Below, piece after piece: positions 35,209 through 44,899 of a DNA stretch of 64,000 nt. The translations under genes were made by a program, and so were the position numbers. Every line of letters begins with the position of its first letter. The stretch's first letter is position 1. The stretch comes from Synechococcus sp. C9 (GTDB taxonomy: Bacteria > Cyanobacteriota > Cyanobacteriia > Gloeomargaritales > Gloeomargaritaceae): contig NZ_JALAAD010000001.1 in NCBI RefSeq assembly GCF_022984075.1, positions 124,001 to 188,000 on the forward strand. Direction: 5' to 3'. The notes under the pieces were generated by a model. It saw only the letters and a list, made by a program, of their open reading frames with translations, had not been told where the DNA came from and searched no databases.

Positions 35209-36297
35209 ATGGAGTTGCGCCAACGATCACCCGTCAGCATGGATGTTTTAATCATTGGGGGAGGCATCATCGGGCTGAGCATTGCCGTTGAACTCGCCAA
35301 GACCCAAGGACGTGTGGGCATCATTGATGGGGGTTTCCCCGGTACCGCCGCCCAGGCCGCCGCTGGGATGTTGGCCCCCGGTGCGGAGCAGATTCCCCCC
35401 GGTGCCATGCGGGATTTGTGCGAAGCCAGTTTACAGTGCTACCCGGCTTGGATTCAGGATTTAGAGGAGCGCACGGGACAAAGCACCGGCTACTGGCCTT
35501 GCGGGATTGTGGTGCCGGTGACCAGTCAAGCGGCGGGTCACCACCGGGGTTTATGGCTCAACCGGGAGCAACTCGACCAACGCCAGCCCGGTTTGGGGGC
35601 AGATTTCATTGGGGGTTGGTGGTATCCCAACGATGGTCAGGTGGATAACCGCTTGCTCCACGCCGTTTTGTACCAAGCCGCCCAATCCCTGGGGGTGCAG
35701 TTCTTTTCCCATGAAACCGTGGTACGCATCGCCTCCCAAGGCACCCAAATCACCCAGGTCGTTACCCATGAGGCTTCCCATCAGGCCGGGCATTATGTGT
35801 TAACCACTGGCGCCTGGACCTGCAAACTTTTGTCCCTACCCGTACGCCCCCGCAAAGGGCAAATGCTGGCTCTCCAGGCCCCCCACGCCCCGGGCTTAAA
35901 TCAGGTGGTTTTTGCCAGTGCCTACCTGGTACCCCGCCGGGATGGACGCTTGGTGGTGGGGGCGACCAGCGAAGATGTGGGCTTTCAAGATGGCATCACC
36001 GCTGGGGGATTGCACCAACTCCTAGCGACGGCAATGCAAACCTACCCACCGCTCCAAAATTGGCCGCTCTTAGAAACCTGGTGGGGCTACCGACCCGCCA
36101 CCCCCGATGAATTTCCCATCCTCGGCCCTAGCCCCTGGGAGAATCTCACCCTCGCCACCGGGCACTACCGGAATGGAATTTTACTCGCTCCCATCACCGC
36201 TCAAGTGATTGGCAAGTACCTGAATGGTCATCCCTGGCCTGCGGAGCTGGCGTTTTGCCGATGGGATCGCTTTGGTCATGCGCTGAACCTTCTGTAA
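35209..36297 (+). CDS. thiO: Glycine oxidase ThiO (FAD-dependent)
   Basis: A 362-residue D-amino-acid-oxidase-fold flavoprotein. VLIIGGGIIGLSIAVELAK is the FAD-binding dinucleotide site, PGTAAQAAAGMLAPG the ThiO loop, and WWGYRPATPDEFPILGP and TGHYRNGILLAP the C-terminal FAD and substrate parts. It makes iminoacetate from glycine for the thiazole ring of thiamine. In many cyanobacteria thiO is fused to thiG; here it ends without ThiG. MDVLIIGGG at 35239 is an alternative start. Confidence 0.9.
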   Translation: MELRQRSPVSMDVLIIGGGIIGLSIAVELAKTQGRVGIIDGGFPGTAAQAAAGMLAPGAEQIPPGAMRDLCEASLQCYPAWIQDLEERTGQSTGYWPCGIVVPVTSQAAGHHRGLWLNREQLDQRQPGLGADFIGGWWYPNDGQVDNRLLHAVLYQAAQSLGVQFFSHETVVRIASQGTQITQVVTHEASHQAGHYVLTTGAWTCKLLSLPVRPRKGQMLALQAPHAPGLNQVVFASAYLVPRRDGRLVVGATSEDVGFQDGITAGGLHQLLATAMQTYPPLQNWPLLETWWGYRPATPDEFPILGPSPWENLTLATGHYRNGILLAPITAQVIGKYLNGHPWPAELAFCRWDRFGHALNLL

Positions 36298-36299
36298 TT

Positions 36300-36789
36300 T
36301 TTTAGGTCATTTTCTGGTAATTAACTATCATCTCTTTACAAATAGTTTATGTACAATTTATAGATAATTTATATACATCATTAGGACATCATCCAACTTT
36401 GACCCCGCCAAAGCCAGGGATGGAATTGTTAAAAATTATTACAATTTTTTGGGTCAAACCTGTGGATAAGTTGTGGATAAGTGGCAAAAATCTGTGGATA
36501 AGTCGGGCTAAAGCTGTGGATTATTTGGGGATAAGTCGGGGGGGGCTGTGGATAAAAAAAGGGGGCTGTGGATAACTTGGCATTTTATCCACAGGTTATC
36601 CACAGGTTATCCACAGGGGGGGGTGGTCTGAAACCCCGTCGCCGTCAATCATCCCCATAAGTTATCCACATATCCACAGGCTCTACTACTATCTACTAAA
36701 GAAAAATTTTTATTCTTGAAGACCGGAGTAGAGCGACGCTGGGGCAAGGGGGGTGGTAGGATGGCATCACTTTGGGGTACATTGCCGGT
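36300..36789. other. oriC: Chromosomal replication origin (oriC)
   Basis: Directly upstream of dnaN, as in other cyanobacteria. Perfect DnaA boxes: TGTGGATAA at 36461, 36472, 36493, 36547 and 36567; TTATCCACA at 36585, 36596, 36607 and 36662. One-mismatch boxes lie at 36515 and 36670. The first five point one way and the next four the other, so the cluster is symmetric about 36580. AT-rich stretches (36305-36385, 36427-36450) on one side could unwind. No gene lies in this interval. Confidence 0.9.
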
Positions 36790-37938
36790 ATGCACGTGAC
36801 CTGTTCCCAAAAAGACCTGAGCAACCATTTGAGCATGGTCAGCCGTGCCGTCGCCAACCGACCCACCAATCCGATTTTGGCGAATGTGTTGTTTTCAGCG
36901 GATGCGACCTCGGCCCAGTTGACCTTGAGTGCCTTTGACCAAACCCTCTGCTTACAAAGTCGTTTGTCCGCAACGGTTTACGAACCGGGAATGATTACCT
37001 TGCCCGCCCGCACATTGGGGGATTTGGTTTCCCGTTTGCCGGAGGCGGTGGTGGAACTGAAAATCAGCGATACCCAGGCGACGGTGCGGGCCCGTTTGGA
37101 ACGGGAGGGGAAAAAAGATACCCTGGCGGGACCCTACCAGATTGCCGGTTTGCCGGGGGAGGAATTTCCCGCCCTACCGGAGGTGACGGCAACGGCGGTG
37201 CCCCTGGACCGAGAAGCGTTTTTGCAGGGCTTGCGGGGGGTGTTGTTTGCCGCCAGTAGCGATGAAACCAAACAAATTTTAACGGGGGTACATCTGCAAA
37301 CGAGGGGGGAAAGCCTGGAATTTGCCGCTACGGATGGGCATCGGTTGGCGATTGTGGAAACGGAGTTAGCCAGCGGGGGACAGCCGGTGCAAGCCACGAT
37401 TCCAGCCAGGGCACTGCGGGAGGTGGAGCGGCTCTTGGCAAAATACGAGGGGGAGGTGGTGCGGTTTTGCTTGGAACCCCACCAGGCGGATTTTCAACTG
37501 CCCCAGGAGGAGGGGTTTCAGCAGCGGTTGGTCACCCGTTTGTTGGATGGGATGTACCCCAACTATCGCCAGTTGCTCCCCAGGGAGTTCGCCCGGCGGG
37601 TGGTGATGGAGCGGGAGGATGTGATCCATGCCCTGGAGCGGTTGGCAGTGTTGGCGGGCAGTCGCAATGTGGTGAAATTTTCCCTGGATTTGGACAATGT
37701 GATCCTGGCGACGGAGGGCGGCGAATTGGGGCAGGGACAGGAGCAAATCCCGGCGGAAATTGAGGGGGAAGCCCTGGATGTGGCGTTCAATGTCAAGTAT
37801 GTCCTGGAGGGTTTGAAAGCCATGTCCACCAGCCAGGTGCAAATGCAGTTAAATTCCGCCACCGCCCCGGTGATTTTTTCGCCCCTGGGGGATGTGAAAA
37901 TGACCTATCTGGTCATGCCGATTCAATTGCGGGGTTAG
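36790..37938 (+). CDS. dnaN: DNA polymerase III beta subunit (sliding clamp)
   Basis: About 382 residues, three repeated clamp domains. MHVTCSQKDLSNHLSMVSRA is the classic start; LEFAATDGHRLAIVE and the C-terminal YLVMPIQL end are typical. It encircles DNA and tethers polymerase III and repair enzymes. ATG 36790; the upstream TTG 36772 frame was rejected. The origin lies immediately upstream. Confidence 0.96.
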   Translation: MHVTCSQKDLSNHLSMVSRAVANRPTNPILANVLFSADATSAQLTLSAFDQTLCLQSRLSATVYEPGMITLPARTLGDLVSRLPEAVVELKISDTQATVRARLEREGKKDTLAGPYQIAGLPGEEFPALPEVTATAVPLDREAFLQGLRGVLFAASSDETKQILTGVHLQTRGESLEFAATDGHRLAIVETELASGGQPVQATIPARALREVERLLAKYEGEVVRFCLEPHQADFQLPQEEGFQQRLVTRLLDGMYPNYRQLLPREFARRVVMEREDVIHALERLAVLAGSRNVVKFSLDLDNVILATEGGELGQGQEQIPAEIEGEALDVAFNVKYVLEGLKAMSTSQVQMQLNSATAPVIFSPLGDVKMTYLVMPIQLRG

Positions 37939-37945
37939 CTAGGGG

Positions 37946-39526
37946 TCACAGGTTCACCACATAGGCATCCTGAATCCCCTGAATTTGCACCACCTCGCTC
38001 ACCACCCCGTCCGGCAGGGGGTCATCAATGCTCAAGACCATCACCGCATCCCCCCGCACCAGTTTGCGCCCCACCTGCATACTGGCAATGTTTACATTAA
38101 AACTGCCCAGTAGGGAGCCAATTTTGCCGATGATCCCCGGCATATCCTGGTGCAAGGTAATCAACATATAGCGGGTGGGAGCAACGCTGATGGGAAAACC
38201 GTCAATGCTGGTGATCCGCAGTTCCCCCGTCCCCAGTAAGGCACCGGCGACGCTGTGTTCCCCCTGGGTGCCCTGGGCAGTGACCACCAAAGAGCCGCTG
38301 TAGTCCCGCACGGATTCATCCCGGGTTTCCACCACCCGAATTCCCCGTTCTTTGGCTTCTAGGGCGGCATTGACGTAATTCACCCGCTCCTGCAACGCTG
38401 GTCCTAGCAAACCCTTGATGGCGGCAATCACCACCGGCTGGCTGGCATTGTTCGCCAATTCCCCTTGCAACCGCACGCCCAGGGTTTCCACCCGTCCCCC
38501 CGCCAACTGCCCCGCCAGATTGCCTAGGAGTTCCGCCAATTCCAGGTAGGGTTTTAGGCGGGTTAAGACCTCCGCACTCAAACCGGGGATATTCACCGCC
38601 GAGCGAGCCGGTAGTCCCAACAGCACATCCCGGATTTGCTCCGCCACATCGGTTGCCACGTTGCTCTGGGCTTCAATGGTCGAAGCTCCCAGATGGGGTG
38701 TAAGGACAACTTCTTTACCCAGTAATAACAGGGGGCTATTGGTAGGCGGTTCCTGTTCAAACACATCCAAGGCAGCCCCGGCAATCCGCCCCGCTTTGAT
38801 GGCATCTACGAGAGCCACTTCGTCAATCAGTCCCCCCCGGGCGCAGTTGATGATCCGGGTGGTGGGCTTCATTTTTTTGAAACTTTCCCGGTTGATCAGA
38901 TGGGTGGTGTCCGGGGTTTTGGGAATGTGCAGGGTGATGTAGTCCGCCTCCCGCAGGAGAACCTCCAACTCCATCAACGTACAGCCCAACTGTTCCGCCC
39001 GTTCCTGGGAGATAAACGGGTCATAGGCTAATAGACGCATTCCCATCGCCCGGGCAATGGTCGCCACATGGGAGCCGATTTTCCCCAAACCCACGATGCC
39101 CAGGGTTTTTTTGTAAACCTCCACCCCCAAAAATTCCTTGCGGTTCCACTCCCCGGCTTTGACCATCTGGTTTGCTTGGGGAACGTAGCGGGAAAGCGCC
39201 AGCATCAGGGCAATGGTATGCTCGGCGGCGGCGATGGTGTTGCCCTCCGGGGAATTGACCACCACAATCCCTTGGCGGGTAGCCGCTGGGACATCAATAT
39301 TGTCCACCCCCACCCCGGCTCGACCAATGATTTTCAGGTTGTGCCCCGCCGTGATCACGTCCTGGGTAACTTTAGTAGCGGAACGCACCAGCAGACCATC
39401 GTATGCGCCGATACAGGCTTTGAGTTCCTCGGGGGAAAGGTTGTGGCGTTGGTCCACCTGGGCGACCTGGGATAAAATGGCGACCCCTGCCGGGTCAATG
39501 GGTTCCGTCACCAATACACGGGGCAT
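37946..39526 (-). CDS. serA: D-3-phosphoglycerate dehydrogenase
   Basis: A 526-residue long-form SerA. NAD site GLGKIGSHVATIARAMGM, catalytic Arg/Glu/His in NCARGGLIDE and LTPHLGAST, then an ASB-type allosteric domain (about 320-450) and a C-terminal ACT domain (YMLITLHQDMPGIIGKIGSLL) that senses serine. First step of phosphorylated serine synthesis. Tail-to-tail with dnaN, 8 bp apart. Confidence 0.96.
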   Translation of the reverse strand: MPRVLVTEPIDPAGVAILSQVAQVDQRHNLSPEELKACIGAYDGLLVRSATKVTQDVITAGHNLKIIGRAGVGVDNIDVPAATRQGIVVVNSPEGNTIAAAEHTIALMLALSRYVPQANQMVKAGEWNRKEFLGVEVYKKTLGIVGLGKIGSHVATIARAMGMRLLAYDPFISQERAEQLGCTLMELEVLLREADYITLHIPKTPDTTHLINRESFKKMKPTTRIINCARGGLIDEVALVDAIKAGRIAGAALDVFEQEPPTNSPLLLLGKEVVLTPHLGASTIEAQSNVATDVAEQIRDVLLGLPARSAVNIPGLSAEVLTRLKPYLELAELLGNLAGQLAGGRVETLGVRLQGELANNASQPVVIAAIKGLLGPALQERVNYVNAALEAKERGIRVVETRDESVRDYSGSLVVTAQGTQGEHSVAGALLGTGELRITSIDGFPISVAPTRYMLITLHQDMPGIIGKIGSLLGSFNVNIASMQVGRKLVRGDAVMVLSIDDPLPDGVVSEVVQIQGIQDAYVVNL

Positions 39527-39594
39527 AGCAGTTCACATTAAACAATTGCCCTTTAATTTACCCTGTTTGGTAGGGATTCGGATAGGATTTTTTT

Positions 39595-40698
39595 ATGAAT
39601 TGGTGGCACCATCCCCTGGCTCGTTGGGGGGCAATGATTCTCCTGGTATTGTACTTGGGAATGGTAGGGGCGGATTTTTTGGCTCCCTACGACCCCTACG
39701 CCAGCCAAGAAAACGGGGCACTACTCCCCCCCACCCAAATATACTGGCGACCCTGGCCGCAGGTTTACCCCACCACCCAAGGCCCCTTGGATTTGGAAAC
39801 CGGGGAGCGGGAATTGCGGGTGGATCGCACCCAACCCAGACCAGTGCGGTTTTTTGTCCGGGGTTATGCCTACCGTTGGTTGGAATTGACCGTGCCCGTA
39901 CCCCAGTGGACGCAACGGGGTTGGCAGGTGACGGATTGGCGGGTGTTTCCCGGTATCCCCAGCGACTGGCATCTGTTTGGGGTGGCGGCACCGGCGTATC
40001 TCAATCTCTTGGGCACCGATGACCAGGGGCGGGACCAGTTCAGCCGGTTACTGTTGGGGAGCCGGATTAGTTTGTCGGTGGGCTTGGTGGGAATTCTCAT
40101 CACGTTTCCCATCGGTATCCTGCTGGGGGGGGTGGCGGGTTATGCGGGGGGGTGGGTGGATGCCCTGCTGATGCGCCTGGTGGAGGTGTTGATGACCATT
40201 CCCAGCATTTATCTTTTGGTGGCCTTGGCGGCGGTTTTGCCCCCCGGTTTGACCAGCAGTCAACGGTTTTTGTTAATTGTACTGATTACTTCATTTATCA
40301 ATTGGGCGGGGTTGGCGCGGGTGATTCGGGGGCAGGTGTTGAGTATCAAAGAGCAGGGTTTTGTCCAAGCGGCTCGGGTGTTGGGGGCGAGACCCTTGGG
40401 GATTTTGTGGCGGCATATTTTGCCCCAGACCACGACCTATGTGATCATTTCTGCCACCCTGACGGTGCCGGGGTTTATCGTGGCAGAATCGGTGTTGAGT
40501 TTGATTGGCTTGGGAATTGAACAGCCGGATGCGTCTTGGGGGAATATGCTCTCTCTGGCGACGAACGTATCGATCATGTTATTACACCCGTGGTTGGTGT
40601 GGCCCCCGGCGCTGATGATTGTCCTGGCGGTATTGGGTTTCAATCTCCTGGGGGATGGTCTGCGGGATAGTCTGGACCCCCGGCAGAAAGGGCGTTGA
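39595..40698 (+). CDS. Peptide/Ni-type ABC transporter permease (DppC/OppC)
   Basis: A 367-residue inner-membrane permease. One N-terminal helix, a periplasmic insert of about 110 residues, then the five-helix BPD_transp_1 core from about 150, with the ATPase-contact EAA loop AARVLGARPLGILWRHILPQ. LNLLGTDDQGRDQFSRLLLGSRISL is characteristic of the DppC/OppC family. No partner permease, ATPase or binding protein is nearby, so the rest of the transporter must be elsewhere. Substrate unknown. Confidence 0.88.
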   Translation: MNWWHHPLARWGAMILLVLYLGMVGADFLAPYDPYASQENGALLPPTQIYWRPWPQVYPTTQGPLDLETGERELRVDRTQPRPVRFFVRGYAYRWLELTVPVPQWTQRGWQVTDWRVFPGIPSDWHLFGVAAPAYLNLLGTDDQGRDQFSRLLLGSRISLSVGLVGILITFPIGILLGGVAGYAGGWVDALLMRLVEVLMTIPSIYLLVALAAVLPPGLTSSQRFLLIVLITSFINWAGLARVIRGQVLSIKEQGFVQAARVLGARPLGILWRHILPQTTTYVIISATLTVPGFIVAESVLSLIGLGIEQPDASWGNMLSLATNVSIMLLHPWLVWPPALMIVLAVLGFNLLGDGLRDSLDPRQKGR

Positions 40699-40750
40699 TC
40701 GGGGGATTGATATAGTAAAAATAGCCTTTTTTTGTCTAGCAGTTGCCACC

Positions 40751-41518
40751 GTGACTCCCCCTCTGGAATCGGATGAATTTTTGGCTCGTTATGCGGAGGG
40801 GGAACGGGATTTTAGTGGTAGCAATTTAACCAAACTCATTCTTGTCCAAGCGCACGTGCCGGGGTTGAATTTAACCAATGCAGATTTGACCGGAGCTATT
40901 TTTTACATGGGGAATCTCGCTGGTTCCTGTTTCCAGGGGGCTTGTTTACAGAATGGTAATTTTTACCGCGCCCAGATGTACCGGAGTGACTTTACGGAAG
41001 CGGTAGGTGTCGGGGCGAATTTCGTAAATGCTAACCTGAGTTGGTCAAATTTAACCGGTGTTATCCTGCAGGAAACATCCATGAGTATCGCCGATTTGAC
41101 GGGCGTGATTTTGCATCAGGCGAATTGTCGCCGGGTAGATTGGGTGGGAGCCAATTTGACCCAAGCCTATATGCAAGGATTAAATGCTGCTGAGGCGACG
41201 TTAACCAACGCTCTTTTGGTAGAAGCCAACCTGCGGGGTGCCAACCTAATGGGTAGTAATCTGGTCAATGCCAATCTGTCCTATGCCAATTTGGATTATG
41301 CGGATTGCGATGGAGTGAATTGGAGTGGTGCAAATTTATTCAAAACCTCACTCCGCTATGCCTGTCTGCGTTTTGGTCAGTTTTTTCAGAGCAATTTACT
41401 CCTAGCGGATTTATCCGGGGCGGATGTCACAGGCATTAACCTCGAAGAAGCCCAGGGTGCAGTTAAAATACCCCGGTCAGAGGTGCCTAAATTTCACCCG
41501 CCAGCGGCTTCCGGCTGA
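40751..41518 (+). CDS. Pentapeptide-repeat protein
   Basis: About 255 residues, nearly all pentapeptide repeats of the A(D/N)LXX type (LTNADLTGAIF, LVEANLRGANLMGSNLVNANLSYANL), forming a right-handed beta helix. No signal peptide is obvious. Cyanobacteria have many such proteins of unknown role. Start GTG 40751; an in-frame extension upstream lies inside the ABC permease. Confidence 0.85.
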   Translation: MTPPLESDEFLARYAEGERDFSGSNLTKLILVQAHVPGLNLTNADLTGAIFYMGNLAGSCFQGACLQNGNFYRAQMYRSDFTEAVGVGANFVNANLSWSNLTGVILQETSMSIADLTGVILHQANCRRVDWVGANLTQAYMQGLNAAEATLTNALLVEANLRGANLMGSNLVNANLSYANLDYADCDGVNWSGANLFKTSLRYACLRFGQFFQSNLLLADLSGADVTGINLEEAQGAVKIPRSEVPKFHPPAASG

Positions 41519-41621
41519 CTCTTTGCTCCGGCTTTAACCATAGGCAATGTGGTAGCTTGGGGGATGGATGATAAACTGATATTGCTACCTTTAGTTGCAT
41601 CTTCGCTGAATAAATTTATTT

Positions 41622-42215
41622 ATGGCTATGATCGCCGTACCCAATAACGACCATTATTTTTCACCAGAGGAATATTTTGCTTGGGAAGCACAGCAATTAG
41701 AGAAACATGAGTTAATCAATGGTCGAGTGTATGCCATGACCGGTGGCACCAGGAACCACAGTGATATTGCAGGCAACATCATGACCATTTTCAAAACCCA
41801 TCTACGGGGGAGTGGTTGCAAGGTTTACAACTCTGATTGTCGTATCAATATCATCGGTACTAATGATTTTACTTACCCTGATTTGAGCGTGACTTGCGAC
41901 CCCCGAGATCGGGAGCATTCTTTGTATATCACCTATCCCTGTTTGATTGTGGAAGTCTTATCCCCAACAACCGAAGCCTACGACCGGGGTAAAAAGTTTG
42001 CGAGATACCGCCGCAATCCTCACTTAATTGACTATGTTTTGGTCAGTTCTGAAGAGATAGCAATTGATATTTATCACAAAAATCAGGCGGGGGATTGGTT
42101 AATTTTGAGCTATCGGGCGGGAGATACGGTGGAATTTCAAAGTATCAATTTACGGGTGCCGATTGAGCAAATTTACGAGGAAATCATTTTTGAAGAATCG
42201 CCAGGGGGGGCTTAG
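41622..42215 (+). CDS. Uma2-family putative endonuclease (tandem copy 1)
   Basis: A 197-residue DUF820 protein: YFSPEEYFAWEAQQLEKHELINGRVYAM, then YPDLSVTCDPRD (acidic site), CLIVEVLSPTTEAYDRGKKF (Glu/Lys of the PD-(D/E)xK core). The next gene is a paralogue sharing most residues, so this is a recent tandem duplication. ATG 41622; target unknown. Confidence 0.88.
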   Translation: MAMIAVPNNDHYFSPEEYFAWEAQQLEKHELINGRVYAMTGGTRNHSDIAGNIMTIFKTHLRGSGCKVYNSDCRINIIGTNDFTYPDLSVTCDPRDREHSLYITYPCLIVEVLSPTTEAYDRGKKFARYRRNPHLIDYVLVSSEEIAIDIYHKNQAGDWLILSYRAGDTVEFQSINLRVPIEQIYEEIIFEESPGGA

Positions 42216-42288
42216 GGTGATAAACTCTCTGCCTCATAATTCTCTATAATTACCACTAAAATTACCAGTAATTAGAGGTGCCCTAGCT

Positions 42289-42876
42289 ATGATCGCCGTA
42301 CCCAATAAGGATCACTATTTTTCGCCAGAGGAGTATTTTGCTTGGGAAGCACAGCAGTTAGAAAAATATGAGTTAATCAATGGTCGAGTGTATGCCATGA
42401 CCGGTGGCACTCAAAATCATAGTGCGATTAAATTAAATCTTGCCAGTTTAATCAGAGGATATTTGCGAGGAAAACCTTGTCGTGTTTTTAACTCCGATTT
42501 GAAGGTTAACATTCTTTACACGTCCAACTATACCTATCCTGATTTGAGCGTGACTTGCGACCCCCGAGATAGGGAGCATTCTTTGTATATCACTTATCCC
42601 TGTTTGATTGTGGAGGTCTTGTCCCCAACTACCGAAGCCTACGACCGGGGTAAAAAGTTTGCGAGATACCGCCGCAATCCTAACTTAATTGATTATGTTT
42701 TAGTCAGTTCTGAAGAGATGGCAATTGATATTTATCACAAAAATCAGGCGGGGGATTGGTTAATTTTGAGCTATCGGGCGGGAGATACGGTGGAATTTCA
42801 AAGTATCAATTTACGGGTGCCGGTTGAGCAAATTTACGAGGAAATCATTTTTGAAGAATCACCGGGGGAGATTTAG
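42289..42876 (+). CDS. Uma2-family putative endonuclease (tandem copy 2)
   Basis: A 195-residue paralogue of the preceding gene, beginning MIAVPNKDHYFSPEEYFAWE. It is nearly identical to copy 1 in the first about 48 and last about 110 residues but differs in residues about 49-80 (SAIKLNLASLIRGYLRGKPC versus the copy 1 segment). This mosaic suggests gene conversion or selection on that segment. Same PD-(D/E)xK motifs; trpA follows. Confidence 0.88.
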   Translation: MIAVPNKDHYFSPEEYFAWEAQQLEKYELINGRVYAMTGGTQNHSAIKLNLASLIRGYLRGKPCRVFNSDLKVNILYTSNYTYPDLSVTCDPRDREHSLYITYPCLIVEVLSPTTEAYDRGKKFARYRRNPNLIDYVLVSSEEMAIDIYHKNQAGDWLILSYRAGDTVEFQSINLRVPVEQIYEEIIFEESPGEI

Positions 42877-42942
42877 GGTGATGATTTTTTCACAACCAGC
42901 CATGATTTAATAGTGCCTCAGCCCCTTTGTCGTTGTTTCCCC

Positions 42943-43737
42943 ATGCCAATTGCCATTTCTGAGCAATTTCGCCGACTGCAAGCCCAATCCCGGTGCGCCC
43001 TGATTCCCTTCATTACCGCCGGTGACCCGGATTTAGCCACCACTGCCCAAGCCTTGCTCACCCTGGCGCACGCCGGAGCCGACATTATCGAACTGGGGGT
43101 GCCCTATTCCGACCCCCTGGCGGATGGTTCTGTGATCCAAGCGGCCGCTACCCGTGCCCTCAAACGGGGAACCACCCTGACGCAGGTTTTAGAATTAGTA
43201 CATACTTTGTCTGGTCAAATCACTGCCCCGATTGTTTTATTTAGTTATTACAATCCCATTCTCAACCGGGGCGTGGAACCCTTCCTAAAAGACATTGCCC
43301 AGGCGGGGGTGCGGGGGTTGGTGGTGCCGGATTTGCCCCTGGAGGAAGCCCACGTTCTCGCCCAGCCTGCCCAGGATTACGGGGTCGAACTTACCCTGCT
43401 GGCGGCTCCCACCAGTCCCCCGGAGCGGTTGGCAGCCATTGCTCGACAATCCCAGGGGTTTGTGTATCTGGTCAGTGTGACGGGGGTGACGGGGGCACGA
43501 CAGGCGGTGTCGGAGAAAATTCCCCATCTACTGCGCCAACTGCATCAGGTCACGGAGAAACCGATTGGGGTGGGGTTTGGGGTGTCCCAGCCGGAACAGG
43601 CGCAACAAATTCGGGATTGGGGTGCGGATGGGGTGATCGTTGGCAGTGCGTTTGTCCAGCGGTTGTATGAACAGGGCATCCCGGCGGTGCAAACCTTTTG
43701 CCAGCAGTTGCGTCAAGCCTTAGATAGCAACGATTGA
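42943..43737 (+). CDS. trpA: Tryptophan synthase alpha chain
   Basis: About 264 residues, a TIM barrel releasing indole and glyceraldehyde-3-P from indole-3-glycerol-phosphate. [17 protein letters not shown] (catalytic Glu and Asp), [12 protein letters not shown], and [23 protein letters not shown] (phosphate sites) are all present. ATG 42943 (MPIAISEQF). trpA ends convergently with a glycosyltransferase gene, overlapping 25 bp. The trpA-DUF3007-ndhL arrangement of many cyanobacteria is not present. Confidence 0.95.
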   Translation: MPIAISEQFRRLQAQSRCALIPFITAGDPDLATTAQALLTLAHAGADIIELGVPYSDPLADGSVIQAAATRALKRGTTLTQVLELVHTLSGQITAPIVLFSYYNPILNRGVEPFLKDIAQAGVRGLVVPDLPLEEAHVLAQPAQDYGVELTLLAAPTSPPERLAAIARQSQGFVYLVSVTGVTGARQAVSEKIPHLLRQLHQVTEKPIGVGFGVSQPEQAQQIRDWGADGVIVGSAFVQRLYEQGIPAVQTFCQQLRQALDSND

Positions 43738-44813
43738 TATAGGTTGGCTGTGCGCTCCACCATTTTGGCGACGGTAAATTCCTGCACCAAGCGGGCGTAA
43801 CCGGCGGCACCCATGCGGGCACGTTGTTCCGGGTTGGTTAGTAACTGCACCACTGCTTGCGCTAGGGCGGGCGGGTCGTTGGGGGGAATGAGTAACCCGG
43901 TTTCGCCGTCTATGACAATTTCGGGAATGGCACTGACCCGGGTGGCGACAATCGGTAGGCGGGCGGCCATCGCTTCCAACAAAACCAGGCCAAAACCCTC
44001 ATGTTGGGAAGGGTGGATCAGCAGGTCAAACTGCCGCATCCATTCGACGGCTTGGGATTGATAGCCCCAAAATTCCACATAGGCAGTGAGATGTAATTGG
44101 TCGGCTAGGGTGGTTAATTCCTGACGTAGCGGGCCATCCCCCAGAATGACTAACCGCACCTGGGGAACACTTTTTAAGATGATTGGTAATGCCTGTATGG
44201 CGGTGGCGTGGGACTTTTGGGGCACCAACCGCCCGACCATCCCCAGGGTCAATGTGCCAGAGGGTTTGGGAGGAATCGGGGCTTCCCGAACCGGCGGGTC
44301 ATAGCCGTAGGGAATCACGGTGATTTTATCCTCCGGCACCCGCTGGTAGTACTGGTTAAACCGCTTGATATGTTCAGAAATGGCGATCACATGGTGAAAC
44401 CAACGGGTATTCCAGGTGATCAGGGGACGCATGGGCCACCGCTGGCGATACCGGTTATCGTTGTGCCGGGTACACAGGACTTTCACGCCGGGGAGACACC
44501 GGGCGGCTAACCCCCCATACAGGTCGGCATAGAGTAAATGGGTATGCACAATGTCATAATTCCCCTGGCGCAGGATATGTACTAATTGGGGGAGAATTTC
44601 CGGTTGCCATTCCGACGCTACCCGCTGGTCAATCACGGGCACACCCCGGCTGTGGAGGGCTTGGGTAAAGGGGCTGGGGGCTTCCTGGGGTTTGGTGAGG
44701 GCTAAAAAAGTTACGTCATAACCCCGCTGGCGCAACCCCGGCAGTAGCTGGAGCAGGTGGTTTTCCGCCCCGGCGATGGCACCCGCCCGTTGGATGTGCA
44801 AAATTTTGACCAT
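43713..44813 (-). CDS. GT4-family glycosyltransferase
   Basis: About 366 residues, GT-B fold. [20 protein letters not shown] at the N-terminus, [11 protein letters not shown] mid-protein, [18 protein letters not shown] (the E-x7-E nucleotide-sugar motif) and [14 protein letters not shown] near the end. Probably builds a surface polysaccharide or glycolipid. Start ATG 44813; the frame upstream runs to 44834. Confidence 0.88.
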   Translation of the reverse strand: MVKILHIQRAGAIAGAENHLLQLLPGLRQRGYDVTFLALTKPQEAPSPFTQALHSRGVPVIDQRVASEWQPEILPQLVHILRQGNYDIVHTHLLYADLYGGLAARCLPGVKVLCTRHNDNRYRQRWPMRPLITWNTRWFHHVIAISEHIKRFNQYYQRVPEDKITVIPYGYDPPVREAPIPPKPSGTLTLGMVGRLVPQKSHATAIQALPIILKSVPQVRLVILGDGPLRQELTTLADQLHLTAYVEFWGYQSQAVEWMRQFDLLIHPSQHEGFGLVLLEAMAARLPIVATRVSAIPEIVIDGETGLLIPPNDPPALAQAVVQLLTNPEQRARMGAAGYARLVQEFTVAKMVERTANLYQSLLSKA

Positions 44814-44899
44814 AGGGGAGAAATCTGTTTGCAAAAGTTTACACTGGGTTACGATAGGAATAATTATTTCATTGGCTCAACGTTCGTAAACCTTTGCCT

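Noticed and set aside
39213-40022. 269-codon plus-strand frame across serA and the permease gene
   Set aside because: It is antisense to serA and out of frame with the permease; a shadow in GC-rich DNA.
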